Shown: positions 10,901-18,863 of the stretch, piece after piece
Layout of the letters: the number at the start of each line of letters is the position of its first letter
How positions within the stretch are numbered: position 1 is the stretch's first letter
Translations under genes and position numbers: made by a program
The notes under the pieces: model-generated
The model's database searches: none
What the model was told of the DNA's origin: nothing
Seen by the model: only the letters and a program-made list of their open reading frames with translations
Assembly: GCA_965230495.1 (NCBI GenBank)
Contig: OZ246004.1
Location: 3,656,611 to 3,720,610, forward strand
DNA length: 64,000 bases
Direction: 5' to 3'
Source of the DNA: JACJYM01 sp965230495
GTDB taxonomy: Bacteria; Bacteroidota; Bacteroidia; Chitinophagales; Saprospiraceae

Positions 10901-11297
10901 AACAGAAAGAGGAGGTGTCCTAGGAGCTATGGAAACTATGTACCAGAGATCAAAAATACAGGAAGAGAGTTTGTATTATGAGACTCTGAAACATACTGGA
11001 GAGTACCCAATAGTGGGAGTGAATACCTTCTTGTCCAAAGAAGGTAGTCCTACGATTATTCCTGAAGAAGTGATAAGGTCAACCAAAGAAGAGAGAGAGT
11101 TGCAGATAGAGAATCTGAAGAATATTCATAAAGTAAATGAAAGCAGGGCGAGTGTGGCTCTCAGGGATCTTCAGAAATGTGCTATTGAAAATGGTAATAT
11201 GTTTGAATCCTTGATGGAGGCGACTAAGTGTTGTTCATTAGGACAAATCACAAACGCCTTGTATGAAGTTGGGGGACAGTATAGGAGAAATATGTAG
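7932..11297 (+). CDS. icmF: Fused isobutyryl-CoA mutase IcmF (B12-binding + G-protein chaperone + mutase)
   Basis: 1121 residues, the normal IcmF length. Domain order: adenosylcobalamin-binding domain (~15-145) with the DxHxxG-equivalent SLFDGHDAAIN and a poly-Gly FGGGGGT; MeaB/G3E-type GTPase chaperone domain (~165-420) with P-loop GTGGAGKSS at 203-211 and NKFD specificity motif; then the TIM-barrel acyl-CoA mutase (~540-1080) with the SISGYHIAEAGANP substrate-binding signature and TNAYDEA. Known IcmF enzymes interconvert isobutyryl-CoA and n-butyryl-CoA, and some use isovaleryl/pivalyl-CoA; which substrate this one prefers cannot be read here. It would link branched-chain amino acid or fatty acid carbon to central metabolism. 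The gene stands alone, with hairpins on both sides. Confidence 0.95.
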   Translation: MEVVEPYKAKNKIRIITAASLFDGHDAAINIMRRIMQRSGAEIIHLGHNRSAEEIVQTAIEEDAQGIALTSYQGGHIEYFKYIYDLLNERGAGHIKLFGGGGGTILPSEIKELHDYGISRIYSPDDGRKMGLQGMINDLLEKCDFPLGNSLNGEFKKLSTDNPGVIARLISAVENNPESASDIIGKLPLTEEQKSIPVLGITGTGGAGKSSMVDELVRRFILDFEDKSIAVVSVDPSKRKTGGALLGDRIRMNAIKNGRVYMRSLATRQSNLALSKHVLEALHILKAASFDMIILETSGIGQSDTEIVDHSDVSLYVMTPEYGAATQLEKIDMLDFADIIAVNKFDKKGAKDALRDVKKQFQRNHGLWHEDVDGMPVYGTIASQFNDPGTNELYKSLIGKINERTNVDLESKSDLVLGDSEKIYIIPPNRVRYLSEIAENNRAYDNWAVKQSDLATKAFSLDQVVGSDSLSDMVVGELEESLKRCFEDMDGEVKRMIEQWPELVEAYGRDVYTYKVRNREISIETKTKSLSGNMIPKVALPKYKNWGDLVKWQLRENLPGRFPFTAGVFPFKRTGEDPTRMFAGEGGPERTNKRFHYVSLGMPAKRLSTAFDSVTLYGEDPDYRPDIYGKIGNSGVSICSLDDAKKLYSGFDLCDPSTSVSMTINGPAATICAFFMNAATDQQCERYIRENGLEDRVEQKLKEKYDNQGLKRPQYNGDLPKGNDGLGLLLLGLTGDEILEPIVYEELKAKALNAVRGTVQADILKEDQAQNTCIFSTEFSLRLMGDVQQYFIDHKVRNFYSVSISGYHIAEAGANPISQLAFTLSNGFTFVEYYLSRGMNIDDFAPNLSFFFSNGIDPEYAVIGRVARRIWAKAMRNKYQANERSQKLKYHIQTSGRSLHAQEISFNDIRTTLQALYAIYDNCNSLHTNAYDEAITTPTEESVRRAMAIQLIINKELGLAKNENPLQGAFIIEELTDLVEEAVLMEFDRITERGGVLGAMETMYQRSKIQEESLYYETLKHTGEYPIVGVNTFLSKEGSPTIIPEEVIRSTKEERELQIENLKNIHKVNESRASVALRDLQKCAIENGNMFESLMEATKCCSLGQITNALYEVGGQYRRNM

Positions 11298-11306
11298 AAC
11301 GGGTCT

Positions 11307-11332
11307 GAAAATTGATATTACCATCGATTTTC
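11307..11332 (+). other. Stem-loop just after icmF stop
   Basis: A 10-bp stem GAAAATTGAT / ATCGATTTTC (one G-U) with loop ATTACC starts 9 bases after the icmF stop codon. No T run follows directly, so it is at best a weak terminator or an mRNA 3'-end stabiliser. Confidence 0.45.
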
Positions 11333-11370
11333 GTTAAACAATAATTTATTAACATTTTTTTAATAAAATG

Positions 11371-11395
11371 TCTAATTGATTGATAGTCAATTAGA
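11371..11395 (+). promoter_or_regulatory. Operator-like inverted repeat upstream of the ECF sigma gene
   Basis: TCTAATTGA, 7-base spacer, TCAATTAGA: a perfect 9-bp dyad whose right arm ends 55 bases before the -33 element of the sigma gene promoter. Its size fits a dimeric regulator site. An adjacent dyad ACATTTT/AAAATGT (11352-11371) abuts it. Confidence 0.4.
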
Positions 11396-11450
11396 TAAAC
11401 GCTTTGTTGCTTTTATTTAGACTGATTACAGATAATTTGTTCAACTATTA

Positions 11451-11482
11451 TTTGAAAATTGTTAAACAAAATATTATCTTTG
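11451..11482 (+). promoter_or_regulatory. Promoter of the ECF sigma factor gene
   Basis: TTTG (11451-11454), 20-base spacer, TATCTTTG (11475-11482): a full match to the Bacteroidota housekeeping promoter. The ATG follows 20 bases after the -7 box. The gene therefore appears to be made by the primary sigma factor rather than solely by itself. Confidence 0.75.
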
Positions 11483-11502
11483 TTATATAAAATTTAGAAG
11501 AG

Positions 11503-12042
11503 ATGTCAACAACAGAATTTAACAGCCAATTTGAGGGATTAACAGGTTCTCTTAATGCATTTGCTTATAATTTGACAAAGAATCAGGAGGATGCGAGAGA
11601 CTTATATCAGGAGACGGCTTTCAGAGCTATTATCAATAAAGATAAATTTAGACCAGGTACTAATTTTAAGGCTTGGTTATTTACTATAATGAAGAATATT
11701 TTTATCAATAATTACCGCAAAAAAGTTAAAAAGAATACGATTATCGACTCAACAGATAATATGTTCTTCTTGAATTCGGGTAGTACGGTGATAGCAAATG
11801 ATGCGGAGAGAAATATTTTGATGCAGGAATTAGAAAAGATGATTACTAATCTTGAGGATTCTATCAAAGAGCCGTTTATGATGCATTATACCGGATTTAA
11901 GTATCAGGAGATAGCTGACCAGTTGGAATTACCTCTTGGAACGGTTAAGAGTAGAATATTCTTTGCAAGAAAAGCATTAAAGAAAATGATACTTGCCCAC
12001 TATGGTGATTATCATCTAGTAAGAGAAAAGCTTATAGCGTAG
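11503..12042 (+). CDS. RNA polymerase ECF-type sigma factor
   Basis: 179 residues. Region 2 (~10-75) carries QEDARDLYQETAFRA and the promoter-melting stretch FKAWLFTIMKNIFINNYRK; region 4 (~118-170) carries the helix-turn-helix KYQEIADQLELPLGTVKSRIF that reads the -35 element. There is no region 3, as expected of ECF factors. Directs RNA polymerase to a regulon not identifiable here. No anti-sigma gene is adjacent, which is unusual for ECF factors in general; the closest well-known Bacteroidota pattern is an unaccompanied stress ECF. Own promoter in front and a strong terminator behind make it a single-gene unit. Confidence 0.93.
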   Translation: MSTTEFNSQFEGLTGSLNAFAYNLTKNQEDARDLYQETAFRAIINKDKFRPGTNFKAWLFTIMKNIFINNYRKKVKKNTIIDSTDNMFFLNSGSTVIANDAERNILMQELEKMITNLEDSIKEPFMMHYTGFKYQEIADQLELPLGTVKSRIFFARKALKKMILAHYGDYHLVREKLIA

Positions 12043-12067
12043 GTTTTCATAATAAAGTGGTTGTCAA

Positions 12068-12101
12068 GGGAGGTTCAATTCAAATTGGACCTCCCTTTTT
12101 T
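12068..12101 (+). terminator. Strong Rho-independent terminator after the ECF sigma gene
   Basis: 12-13 bp stem GGGAGGTTCAATT / AATTGGACCTCCC (one G-U) with a very small loop, followed by six T (12096-12101). Confidence 0.92.
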
Positions 12102-12116
12102 ATTTAATTAAAGGAT

Positions 12117-12178
12117 TATTATTACGAATAATCCAAATTATGATTTATATTTGTTCCATTAACTATTATTACGAATAA
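12117..12178 (+). promoter_or_regulatory. Paired palindromic repeats around a -7 box at the head of the Rhs operon
   Basis: TATTATTACGAATAA occurs twice without mismatch, at 12117-12131 and 12164-12178 (47-base period). Each contains a 5-bp dyad TTATT-ACG-AATAA; the first is also nested in an 8-bp dyad GGATTATT/AATAATCC. Between them lies TATATTTG (12146-12153), a match to the Bacteroidota -7 box. A -33 TTTG is not apparent at the usual spacing. The arrangement fits two operator copies bracketing the promoter of the gene run that ends at 36.8 kb; that function is inference. Confidence 0.5.
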
Positions 12179-12286
12179 CTAAAATTAACTATGTTCTATT
12201 ATGTATGATTGCCATTACTTTTATGTAGGCAGTTTTGTATAGTTTTTTTTGTATTCGTTCATTATTATCACTTAAACTCGTCAGCT

Positions 12287-13867
12287 ATGATGTTGGTAAA
12301 CCGTATGTCTATTTATAGAAGGCTCCATATTTATTCGCCTAAATGTATATTCACTCTATTAATTCTTTTCGTTTCATTTAATTTTCTTTTATCTCAGGTT
12401 CATGTGACTCAAAACGGGGATGTAGGAATAGGAATTCAAACACCAAAAAGCCCTTTTGAGGTGAATGGATATATGGAAGTTCACCCATTCACGAATAGTT
12501 ATTCTACTAGATATATCTTTCTTGGTGATTATAACAATTCAAACCCACGAGGTGAAGGTACACCTAATCAAGGTCTTAATATATTAACCAATTCTGCCGG
12601 CACGAACTCTAAAATTCAACATTTTTCTGTGAATGGTAGATTAGTGTTTAGCATTGGTAATTTGGATCAAACAATATGGGAAATGAGAGGGAGGAATTAT
12701 TCCTTGCTTCCAGGTTTGATAAGATTTAGCTCTGGAACTCCGTCTCAAGACAAGCAAGTTGGAGGTGTAGAAATCACCGCTGCCTCTGCTCGTCCAGATG
12801 CACAAAATTTTCAAGATGGAGGAGATGTTGTTTTACAAGGGGGACAGAATGCTGTTACTTCGGTAGGAGGACGAAGAGGTTTTGTTCTTCTGAACAAAGA
12901 TGGAGGTAATGTAGGAATTGGAACAGATGATCCTTCAGGAAAACTAGAAATTTCCTCGAGTTTAGCATCTCCTAATGAAATGATTAGACTTACTAAACCT
13001 GCATGGGGTAGTCAGTCAATTTACAGATACGATACAGGATATCCATTAAATTATTCGGGAATATTTTTTGCAAATTCTCTAGATGAAACACCTATTCTTT
13101 CAATTGAGTCACAATATCACCAGCGTGTAGGAATTGGAACACATTTGCCAGAAACTGATTTGGATATATTTCAATCTGAATCTTTTGGAGCATCAAAAGG
13201 GTTAAGGTTAAGTTACAATTCCACTAACTTTAGTAATTTAAAAACAAATTCGGATGGAGATTTATTGGTACGAACGTCGTCTGGAAACATGGGTTTTGGA
13301 TCTGAAGATATTCATCCAAGCGATATGGATCCCGATACCCCTTTGCATCTTTATGTAGAACACGGTATTGGTACGAAGGATTTGTTTGAAATGGAAATAG
13401 CTGGAGGATATGGTGCAAATGTTATTAGACAATGGTATGAAAACTCCAATGACTTAGGACTTCATATAGGAAATGGCTACAATGATGATAATTACTTTAC
13501 TATAAATAATGGGACCGGTAATATAGGTATAGGAACGGAATCACCATTATATAGATTGGATGTCAATGGAGGCGTGAGAGTTGAAAATAGGACTGGAACG
13601 GGAACTGTAATAGCTGGATTCGACATAAATGGCAAAGTGGTGGAATTGACATTGGGAGATGGGTTGATTTTGGTTAATGGTGAATTAAGTGTAGATCCCA
13701 GTAACAATATGAATGGCGGGCAAAGCAATATAATCCAAGAACAACAAAGAGAGATTGAGGTGCTGAGAAAGGAAAGATTAGAGCAGGAACGATTGATTAA
13801 TGACCTTCTTTCAAGAGTAGAGGCTCTGGAAAAATCAAAAACAGATATTCAGATTCAAAATAAATAA
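12287..13867 (+). CDS. Exported protein with GIGT repeats and a C-terminal coiled coil
   Basis: The frame is open from base 12209, but the hydrophobic signal-type stretch (FTLLILFVSFNFLLSQ) lies well inside, so the start is placed at ATG 12287; ATG 12305 is also possible. At least four copies of a G(N/D)(V/I)GIGT-x2-P motif are seen (e.g. GDVGIGIQTP, GNVGIGTDDP, GNIGIGTESP), a repeat typical of Bacteroidota surface and tail-fibre-like proteins. The last ~45 residues (QEQQREIEVLRKERLEQERL) form a coiled coil, suggesting a trimer. No T9SS tail or S74 chaperone domain is seen. First gene of the Rhs operon; the next starts directly after its stop. Possible role: surface fibre or docking element. 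Function not established. Confidence 0.7.
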   Translation: MMLVNRMSIYRRLHIYSPKCIFTLLILFVSFNFLLSQVHVTQNGDVGIGIQTPKSPFEVNGYMEVHPFTNSYSTRYIFLGDYNNSNPRGEGTPNQGLNILTNSAGTNSKIQHFSVNGRLVFSIGNLDQTIWEMRGRNYSLLPGLIRFSSGTPSQDKQVGGVEITAASARPDAQNFQDGGDVVLQGGQNAVTSVGGRRGFVLLNKDGGNVGIGTDDPSGKLEISSSLASPNEMIRLTKPAWGSQSIYRYDTGYPLNYSGIFFANSLDETPILSIESQYHQRVGIGTHLPETDLDIFQSESFGASKGLRLSYNSTNFSNLKTNSDGDLLVRTSSGNMGFGSEDIHPSDMDPDTPLHLYVEHGIGTKDLFEMEIAGGYGANVIRQWYENSNDLGLHIGNGYNDDNYFTINNGTGNIGIGTESPLYRLDVNGGVRVENRTGTGTVIAGFDINGKVVELTLGDGLILVNGELSVDPSNNMNGGQSNIIQEQQREIEVLRKERLEQERLINDLLSRVEALEKSKTDIQIQNK

Positions 13868-14755
13868 ATGATGAGGCTATTCTATATCACAGTTTTATAT
13901 ACAATCTGCATATTCTATAATGTATTAATTGCTCAAACTTCTCAATTTTACGAGGCAATTTACTACCCTAATTCAACAGGAAACCCTGAATTAAGAATTG
14001 AGGATTACTTCAGTGAAGATCCTGAACGTAGTTTTATTTCCTGGGGAGATGTTTTCAATGATAAGATAAGATTGTTCGAAATAGACAATACTAATAATGG
14101 ATTTATAGAATTTATGATAGAACCTACTGAAATAGTAGGAGTGTATCTGGCTAGAGAAAGTATTGCGAATCCGTCTAATGAAAATAGATTTGGTTTTTTG
14201 TTTATTCAAGGCCAGGTTTTCAACGTTATAGCTGATAATGAAGTAGTACCATATAATGTGGCAACATCTGGATACGATAACAGCTATACACAGGAAACTG
14301 TGTTTAGGGTAGAAAAGTGTGAAGAGGTTATTTATTATTATAAGGATGATGATGTGATATTTAGTTATTGTGAAGGGACAGGTGAAGAAATAGGAGAATT
14401 ATATCATTTATTGGAAACAGCAGAATTTGATGAGCTTGTAGAAAAAAAGATTGATTTATTATTTGAAACACAATTAGAAGAATGTGGAGAAAAGAGTAAT
14501 CTGGTTTCTTTTATAAATCAAGTATCAGCAAAAAAAACTGGAAATGCTATTCATTCAGACCAATATCAAGAAATATTAAGTCATACATATCCTAAAAATA
14601 GTATGGTGGTTGTTAGTCTCTATGATGAGTATGGACGCCCAATAAGGCAATATAGAAAGAGAACAGATGGAAGAGGTAAAATGGTAAATCAAGATGAACT
14701 AAAGAAAGCTTTATCCCAAAACCCCTATAAAGTTTCGGTTAAAAAAGAGAATTAA
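13868..14755 (+). CDS. Exported protein of unknown function in the Rhs operon
   Basis: 295 residues, not recognised. A signal peptide (residues 1-22, ends NVLIAQ) precedes a mostly beta-strand-like acidic region. Near the C-terminus SMVVVSLYDEYGRPIRQYRKR resembles the YDExGRxxR strands of Rhs/YD repeats, a possible hint that it packs against or mimics the Rhs shell; this is speculative. The start codon abuts the previous stop and the next gene begins 6 bases after its end, so it belongs to the operon. Confidence 0.7.
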   Translation: MMRLFYITVLYTICIFYNVLIAQTSQFYEAIYYPNSTGNPELRIEDYFSEDPERSFISWGDVFNDKIRLFEIDNTNNGFIEFMIEPTEIVGVYLARESIANPSNENRFGFLFIQGQVFNVIADNEVVPYNVATSGYDNSYTQETVFRVEKCEEVIYYYKDDDVIFSYCEGTGEEIGELYHLLETAEFDELVEKKIDLLFETQLEECGEKSNLVSFINQVSAKKTGNAIHSDQYQEILSHTYPKNSMVVVSLYDEYGRPIRQYRKRTDGRGKMVNQDELKKALSQNPYKVSVKKEN

Positions 14756-14761
14756 ATAGTA

Positions 14762-17221
14762 TTGAAATTATCGAAATTTATATTGTTTCTTTTAGACAAT
14801 AAGCAAAGGTTAAGCCTTTTGTTAATCATATTCTCTGTTGTAAATAGCAACTACGCACAGGTAAGTATATCTATAGTTGATATTTATAATATACAAGGGG
14901 GAATTGATATTAGTCAATCGAAACTGAATATAATTTACTCAACCATTGGAATGGAGGACGTGACATTAGAAATCTATAAAACATCTGCATGTACTCCAGA
15001 AAATTTGTTGCTTACTTCAGGAAAGTTTACAATAAATGGTACCAATAATACAGTTGATTTGGCAAGTGTTTTTCATCAAACAAAAGTTTACTTCGATGAT
15101 TCAAATCTTAATTATATTAGTTTTAGGTTAATCTCATCTTATAGTGATGCTCAGTTGGCGTATTATGGCGTCAGGGTATTTGACACTAAAAATTCAACAA
15201 AGAAAACCGCAAGTAATAGAAGTTTTGAAGTGGATGGTAATTTAAGTTATCAGTTTCAAAATAATACTGCAAATATTAATGAGTCCGGAGTCCCAAAACA
15301 TCATTCAATAGATTACAGTATAAATGCTACTCTACATGGATTACCATTTCAACTAAATGGTTTATGGACGGACTATAAGGATCCATATTATGATTATGAC
15401 TTATCTAATTTTACTGCATATTTTGATGTAAACAAGTGGAAAGAAGCTCAGAGGAACAAAGTAAGAGACGAAGTGACTGCCGAAGCAAACCATATTTACG
15501 GACAAATGGATGATTATAACGGTATTATTAAGAAATATGAACATTATTCGAAAGTATGGTCCCAGAAAAATGTTGTAGAGGACTTTAATAGCTTGGGCAA
15601 TTCCTTGGATTTTTTGGATTCATTAGGCCTTCTTTCCGAAGAGAGTTTGAAGAAGTATATTGAAGAAAAGAGGAAAAATTTAGAAATATTGACATTGAAT
15701 AAGGATACCTCAAGAGTTTTAAGGGATTCCATTCTTATCATGGTAAATGAGGGGAATGAAGAAATAGAAGAATTGGAAGAGCATAAGGCAAACTATCAAA
15801 AATATTTGTGGTATCAGAGAGTAAAAAGTGTAAAGGATAGCTGTGAACAAGTGGTTGAAAGGGCCAATCAAATTAAAAATTTGGTTCAAGAGTATAACTC
15901 GGAAATATTGGATAATCCCTCAAACCTGAATCAAAGACTGAAAAAATCAAACCGACTTAAGGGACATGAGAGGTACTTGAACTACTTAAGCGAAGCAAAA
16001 TATGGCTTACTAAGTATAAATTATTCTGATCATGTGTTGCAAGGAAGTAGAAATACAGGAATGGCTGTTGGTGTGGCTGATAAATTTTGGGGTATTCATG
16101 TCTTCAGAAGTACTCTTACAGGTAGACAAGACAATGCTTTTTCCGAAAAGATAGAAGTCGAACAAAATAGTCTGATGGGAGGGAAGGTCGAATTAATGAT
16201 AGGAAATCAATGGAAACAAAAATTTTTTATAATTTCTTCCTTATCAAATAATCTTGACACAAGAGATTATCCTAAATCTTTACTAGGATATGGATTATCC
16301 TATAACACCAACAAGAGAGAGTTGGATATTAACGCTGTATGGTCAAGAAAGGATAAGTCAAATAATACTGAAAGCGGTACTTCAGTCAAGGATAGGCTTT
16401 CAAATTTGGCATTAGATCTACTCTACAGTAGATTTAATGAATCAAAAACGATCGAATGGATATCTGAGGTTGAATTAATTGGTCCTCAATACTTTGATTT
16501 CAACAACCCATTTCAATTCAGAAATAATATTCTTCTCAAGAGTAAATTAAAGTGGAAGGTAAATAATTCACTTAGGTCATCGGTTAATACTTTTTTTCAA
16601 AAAGCCAATATTTTCGAGGAATCTTCGGCTATGGATTTCAGAACCATGTGGGGATTAAATATCAACTATACATCAGCTAAACTGCCATCAATTAATTATA
16701 GTATGCAATTAGGTTTTACAAGTCTTGAAAGTGATCAGATTCTAAACCAATTACACAGCCTAGGTTTTTTTTATAGCTATAATTTAAGGGAAAAACGATC
16801 ATCTACTATGCTTAACATAAGTATTTCGAAAAACAAGACTGATGTGGATAGTTTGGCAAGTAGTAATTTAAGTATTAATGTGAATCAACATTTTCAGATG
16901 AATACAGTTATTGGAGCCAATTTTAATATATCTATGACAAGCTCTACGTTGCTTGACGAGAAATTTAGAAATATAGTTTTTGACTTGGGTGTTCCTTTAA
17001 ACTATAATGCATTTCAATTTAACGGAGGAGTTAAAAGAGTATTTTTAGATGATTTGATTCGATGGGGGTGGTTTTGTAGAGCTAGATATCAAATAAACAA
17101 TTCTCTGGAGTTAGAGGTTAATCTTGATTCTGCTATTCGTTCGGGACATGCTAATGAGTTGGGTGACTTGATCGAAGAATATTATTCAATGTACAATATT
17201 TCAGCCAATTATAAATTTTGA
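14762..17221 (+). CDS. Outer-membrane beta-barrel protein with periplasmic coiled coil
   Basis: 819 residues, starting at TTG; no ATG occurs near, and the TTG start gives a clean signal peptide (IFSVVNSNYAQ end, ~33 residues). Residues ~220-400 are strongly helical and charged (EEKRKNLEILTLNKDTSRVL, NEEIEELEEHKANYQK), a long coiled coil. The C-terminal ~400 residues alternate polar and apolar strands and end in ...NISANYKF, a terminal Phe as recognised by the BAM outer-membrane assembly machinery. The reading is a barrel with a long periplasmic or channel-filling helical domain. In the operon it is the best candidate for the outer-membrane pore or anchor of the Rhs proteins. No named family recognised. 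Confidence 0.65.
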   Translation: MKLSKFILFLLDNKQRLSLLLIIFSVVNSNYAQVSISIVDIYNIQGGIDISQSKLNIIYSTIGMEDVTLEIYKTSACTPENLLLTSGKFTINGTNNTVDLASVFHQTKVYFDDSNLNYISFRLISSYSDAQLAYYGVRVFDTKNSTKKTASNRSFEVDGNLSYQFQNNTANINESGVPKHHSIDYSINATLHGLPFQLNGLWTDYKDPYYDYDLSNFTAYFDVNKWKEAQRNKVRDEVTAEANHIYGQMDDYNGIIKKYEHYSKVWSQKNVVEDFNSLGNSLDFLDSLGLLSEESLKKYIEEKRKNLEILTLNKDTSRVLRDSILIMVNEGNEEIEELEEHKANYQKYLWYQRVKSVKDSCEQVVERANQIKNLVQEYNSEILDNPSNLNQRLKKSNRLKGHERYLNYLSEAKYGLLSINYSDHVLQGSRNTGMAVGVADKFWGIHVFRSTLTGRQDNAFSEKIEVEQNSLMGGKVELMIGNQWKQKFFIISSLSNNLDTRDYPKSLLGYGLSYNTNKRELDINAVWSRKDKSNNTESGTSVKDRLSNLALDLLYSRFNESKTIEWISEVELIGPQYFDFNNPFQFRNNILLKSKLKWKVNNSLRSSVNTFFQKANIFEESSAMDFRTMWGLNINYTSAKLPSINYSMQLGFTSLESDQILNQLHSLGFFYSYNLREKRSSTMLNISISKNKTDVDSLASSNLSINVNQHFQMNTVIGANFNISMTSSTLLDEKFRNIVFDLGVPLNYNAFQFNGGVKRVFLDDLIRWGWFCRARYQINNSLELEVNLDSAIRSGHANELGDLIEEYYSMYNISANYKF

Positions 17222-17226
17222 CAGTT

Positions 17227-18345
17227 ATGACCACATTTAAAAATATACACTCTTACAAAAACTCTTTTATAATAGTGTTATGCACGCTGCTCATAAAAGT
17301 GAGCTATTCCCAGAATCTGGAAATTATTCCGAACATGGATGAGCTGTCAGCATTACAGGTAACAACCAATGATTGTTACAATTTTCACATTTTTTCTGGT
17401 CAGGAAAAAGACATTAATGCATATATAAGACTTTCCGTTTTTAACAATCAAAACAAAACCGAGGCAGTATTAAGAACAGACTTTATTACTATCAAAAAAG
17501 GAATACTACAAGCGAACCAAATCTTAGCAAAAAATCCTTTTAGGAAGGAATATACAACTTCGGCTTTTTCAAATATCATAAATAGAAGTTTTTTATTTCC
17601 TGTAGGTAGGTACGAATTATGTTATGAACTAATTCATCAGGAAAATGGCGTATTAGACAGAAGATGCTTGGATATAGAGGTGTTGAATATATACGATTTG
17701 TTGCTCATATACCCATATAACGAAGAAGCAATTGTAGAAAAAATGCCTACTTTTATTTGGACGCCAGTGATGTTGTCTCAAGGAAATATTAGGTATAGAA
17801 TAAAATGGTTGGAATCCGAAAAACAGGAACTGCCCTCTAAGTCCACGTTTGATAATAGGTTATTTCATAGTGTATCAATGTTATCCAATAATATTTACTC
17901 GTATGGAGCAACGGATCCTAAATTAGATAAAAGCAAATACTATTTCTGGCAGGTTGAAGCATATGTGGACAATCGATTAATTGTGGAAAGCGAGATTTGG
18001 AGATTTCATTTTAACCAATCAAGAAATGTAGAACAGAATAGCTCAAATTTAATTGTTGTAGAGAATTGGAAAGCGAATCATATACATATCATTGAAGATG
18101 AGGTTTTGGGCTTAATCTTTTCGAACTATAGAGACAACAAACATGTAAAATACAATATAGTAAATAACAGGAATCAGATAATACTGACAGAAAAAGATGT
18201 TGGAATGGGTAGAATGAAACATGGTGTAAATGTTATTGAATTAAATCTGGCTGGTAGAATAGAGCCTAATTCAAGTTACACTTTTCAATGGTTAGAAGAG
18301 GGAAAGGTAAAAACGGGTATAAATTTCATAAAGCTTTCACAATGA
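17227..18345 (+). CDS. Exported Fn3-like protein in the Rhs operon
   Basis: Start set at ATG 17227; an in-frame TTG at 17218 overlapping the previous stop is possible. About 372 residues. Signal peptide up to LLIKVSYSQ. An N-terminal domain (~30-150) is followed at ~155-265 by a fibronectin-type fold with the recurrent Bacteroidota motif YPYNEEAIVEKMPTFIWTP and YYFWQVEAYVD. Two cysteines (C...RYELCYEL, RRCLDIEV) may form a disulfide. Probably periplasmic or surface-exposed. Its stop overlaps the next gene's ATG by 4 bases (ATGA), indicating translational coupling. Function unknown. Confidence 0.65.
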   Translation: MTTFKNIHSYKNSFIIVLCTLLIKVSYSQNLEIIPNMDELSALQVTTNDCYNFHIFSGQEKDINAYIRLSVFNNQNKTEAVLRTDFITIKKGILQANQILAKNPFRKEYTTSAFSNIINRSFLFPVGRYELCYELIHQENGVLDRRCLDIEVLNIYDLLLIYPYNEEAIVEKMPTFIWTPVMLSQGNIRYRIKWLESEKQELPSKSTFDNRLFHSVSMLSNNIYSYGATDPKLDKSKYYFWQVEAYVDNRLIVESEIWRFHFNQSRNVEQNSSNLIVVENWKANHIHIIEDEVLGLIFSNYRDNKHVKYNIVNNRNQIILTEKDVGMGRMKHGVNVIELNLAGRIEPNSSYTFQWLEEGKVKTGINFIKLSQ

Positions 18346-18863
18346 CACAAAGTCTAGTTAATACAATATTAATCATCATAAACCTTGTTCTGACCACTGG
18401 TTTGATTGTTAAGAATTTGTCTTCCAATCAAGTAAAGGTTGTTGATATTTCTCAGTTATATACTGAATTCGAATTGACAAAAGAGTTAGACGCTAAGTAT
18501 TTAAGTATCTCAAAGAAAAGATTGTCTTTAATAGATAGTTTTAAGAACCAACATCACACTTTGGAATCAGAGTTTAACACGTCAACCTATGAAAACGAAA
18601 AAGAGCGGCTTTCTTCAGAGATAGCCATGATTCAAGCAAAGATAAGAGAACAAGAAGAAATTGATACTCGAATAAGAATTGAGTTTGAACAGCAGGTTTG
18701 GAATCAATTGAATACGTATATGTTAGAATTTGGAAAAGAGAAACCATATCAAGTCATTTTAGGGACAAGAAATGAAGGTAACGTACTATTTATTAATGAA
18801 TCAAATAACATTACCTCAGAATTGATCGATTTTTCTAATAAAAAATATTTAGGAGATGGATAG
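18342..18863 (+). CDS. OmpH/Skp-like membrane-anchored periplasmic chaperone
   Basis: 173 residues from the ATGA-coupled start at 18342; a longer in-frame reading from 18288 would lie inside the preceding gene. One N-terminal membrane segment (TILIIINLVLTTGLIV) is followed by VVDISQLYTEFELTKELDAK, a long helical tentacle region (~35-115), then ILGTRNEGNVLFINESNNIT. This is the layout of OmpH/Skp proteins, which hold unfolded outer-membrane proteins in the periplasm, but here the leader looks like an uncleaved anchor. In an operon with a barrel and giant Rhs proteins, it is most simply a dedicated chaperone for them; that is inference. Confidence 0.65.
   Translation: MTQSLVNTILIIINLVLTTGLIVKNLSSNQVKVVDISQLYTEFELTKELDAKYLSISKKRLSLIDSFKNQHHTLESEFNTSTYENEKERLSSEIAMIQAKIREQEEIDTRIRIEFEQQVWNQLNTYMLEFGKEKPYQVILGTRNEGNVLFINESNNITSELIDFSNKKYLGDG

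Noticed and set aside
12209..12286. Upstream start (ATG 12209) for the GIGT-repeat protein
   Set aside because: It would place ~48 residues before the signal-type hydrophobic stretch; ATG 12287 or 12305 gives a more normal exported protein, although the longer start cannot be excluded.
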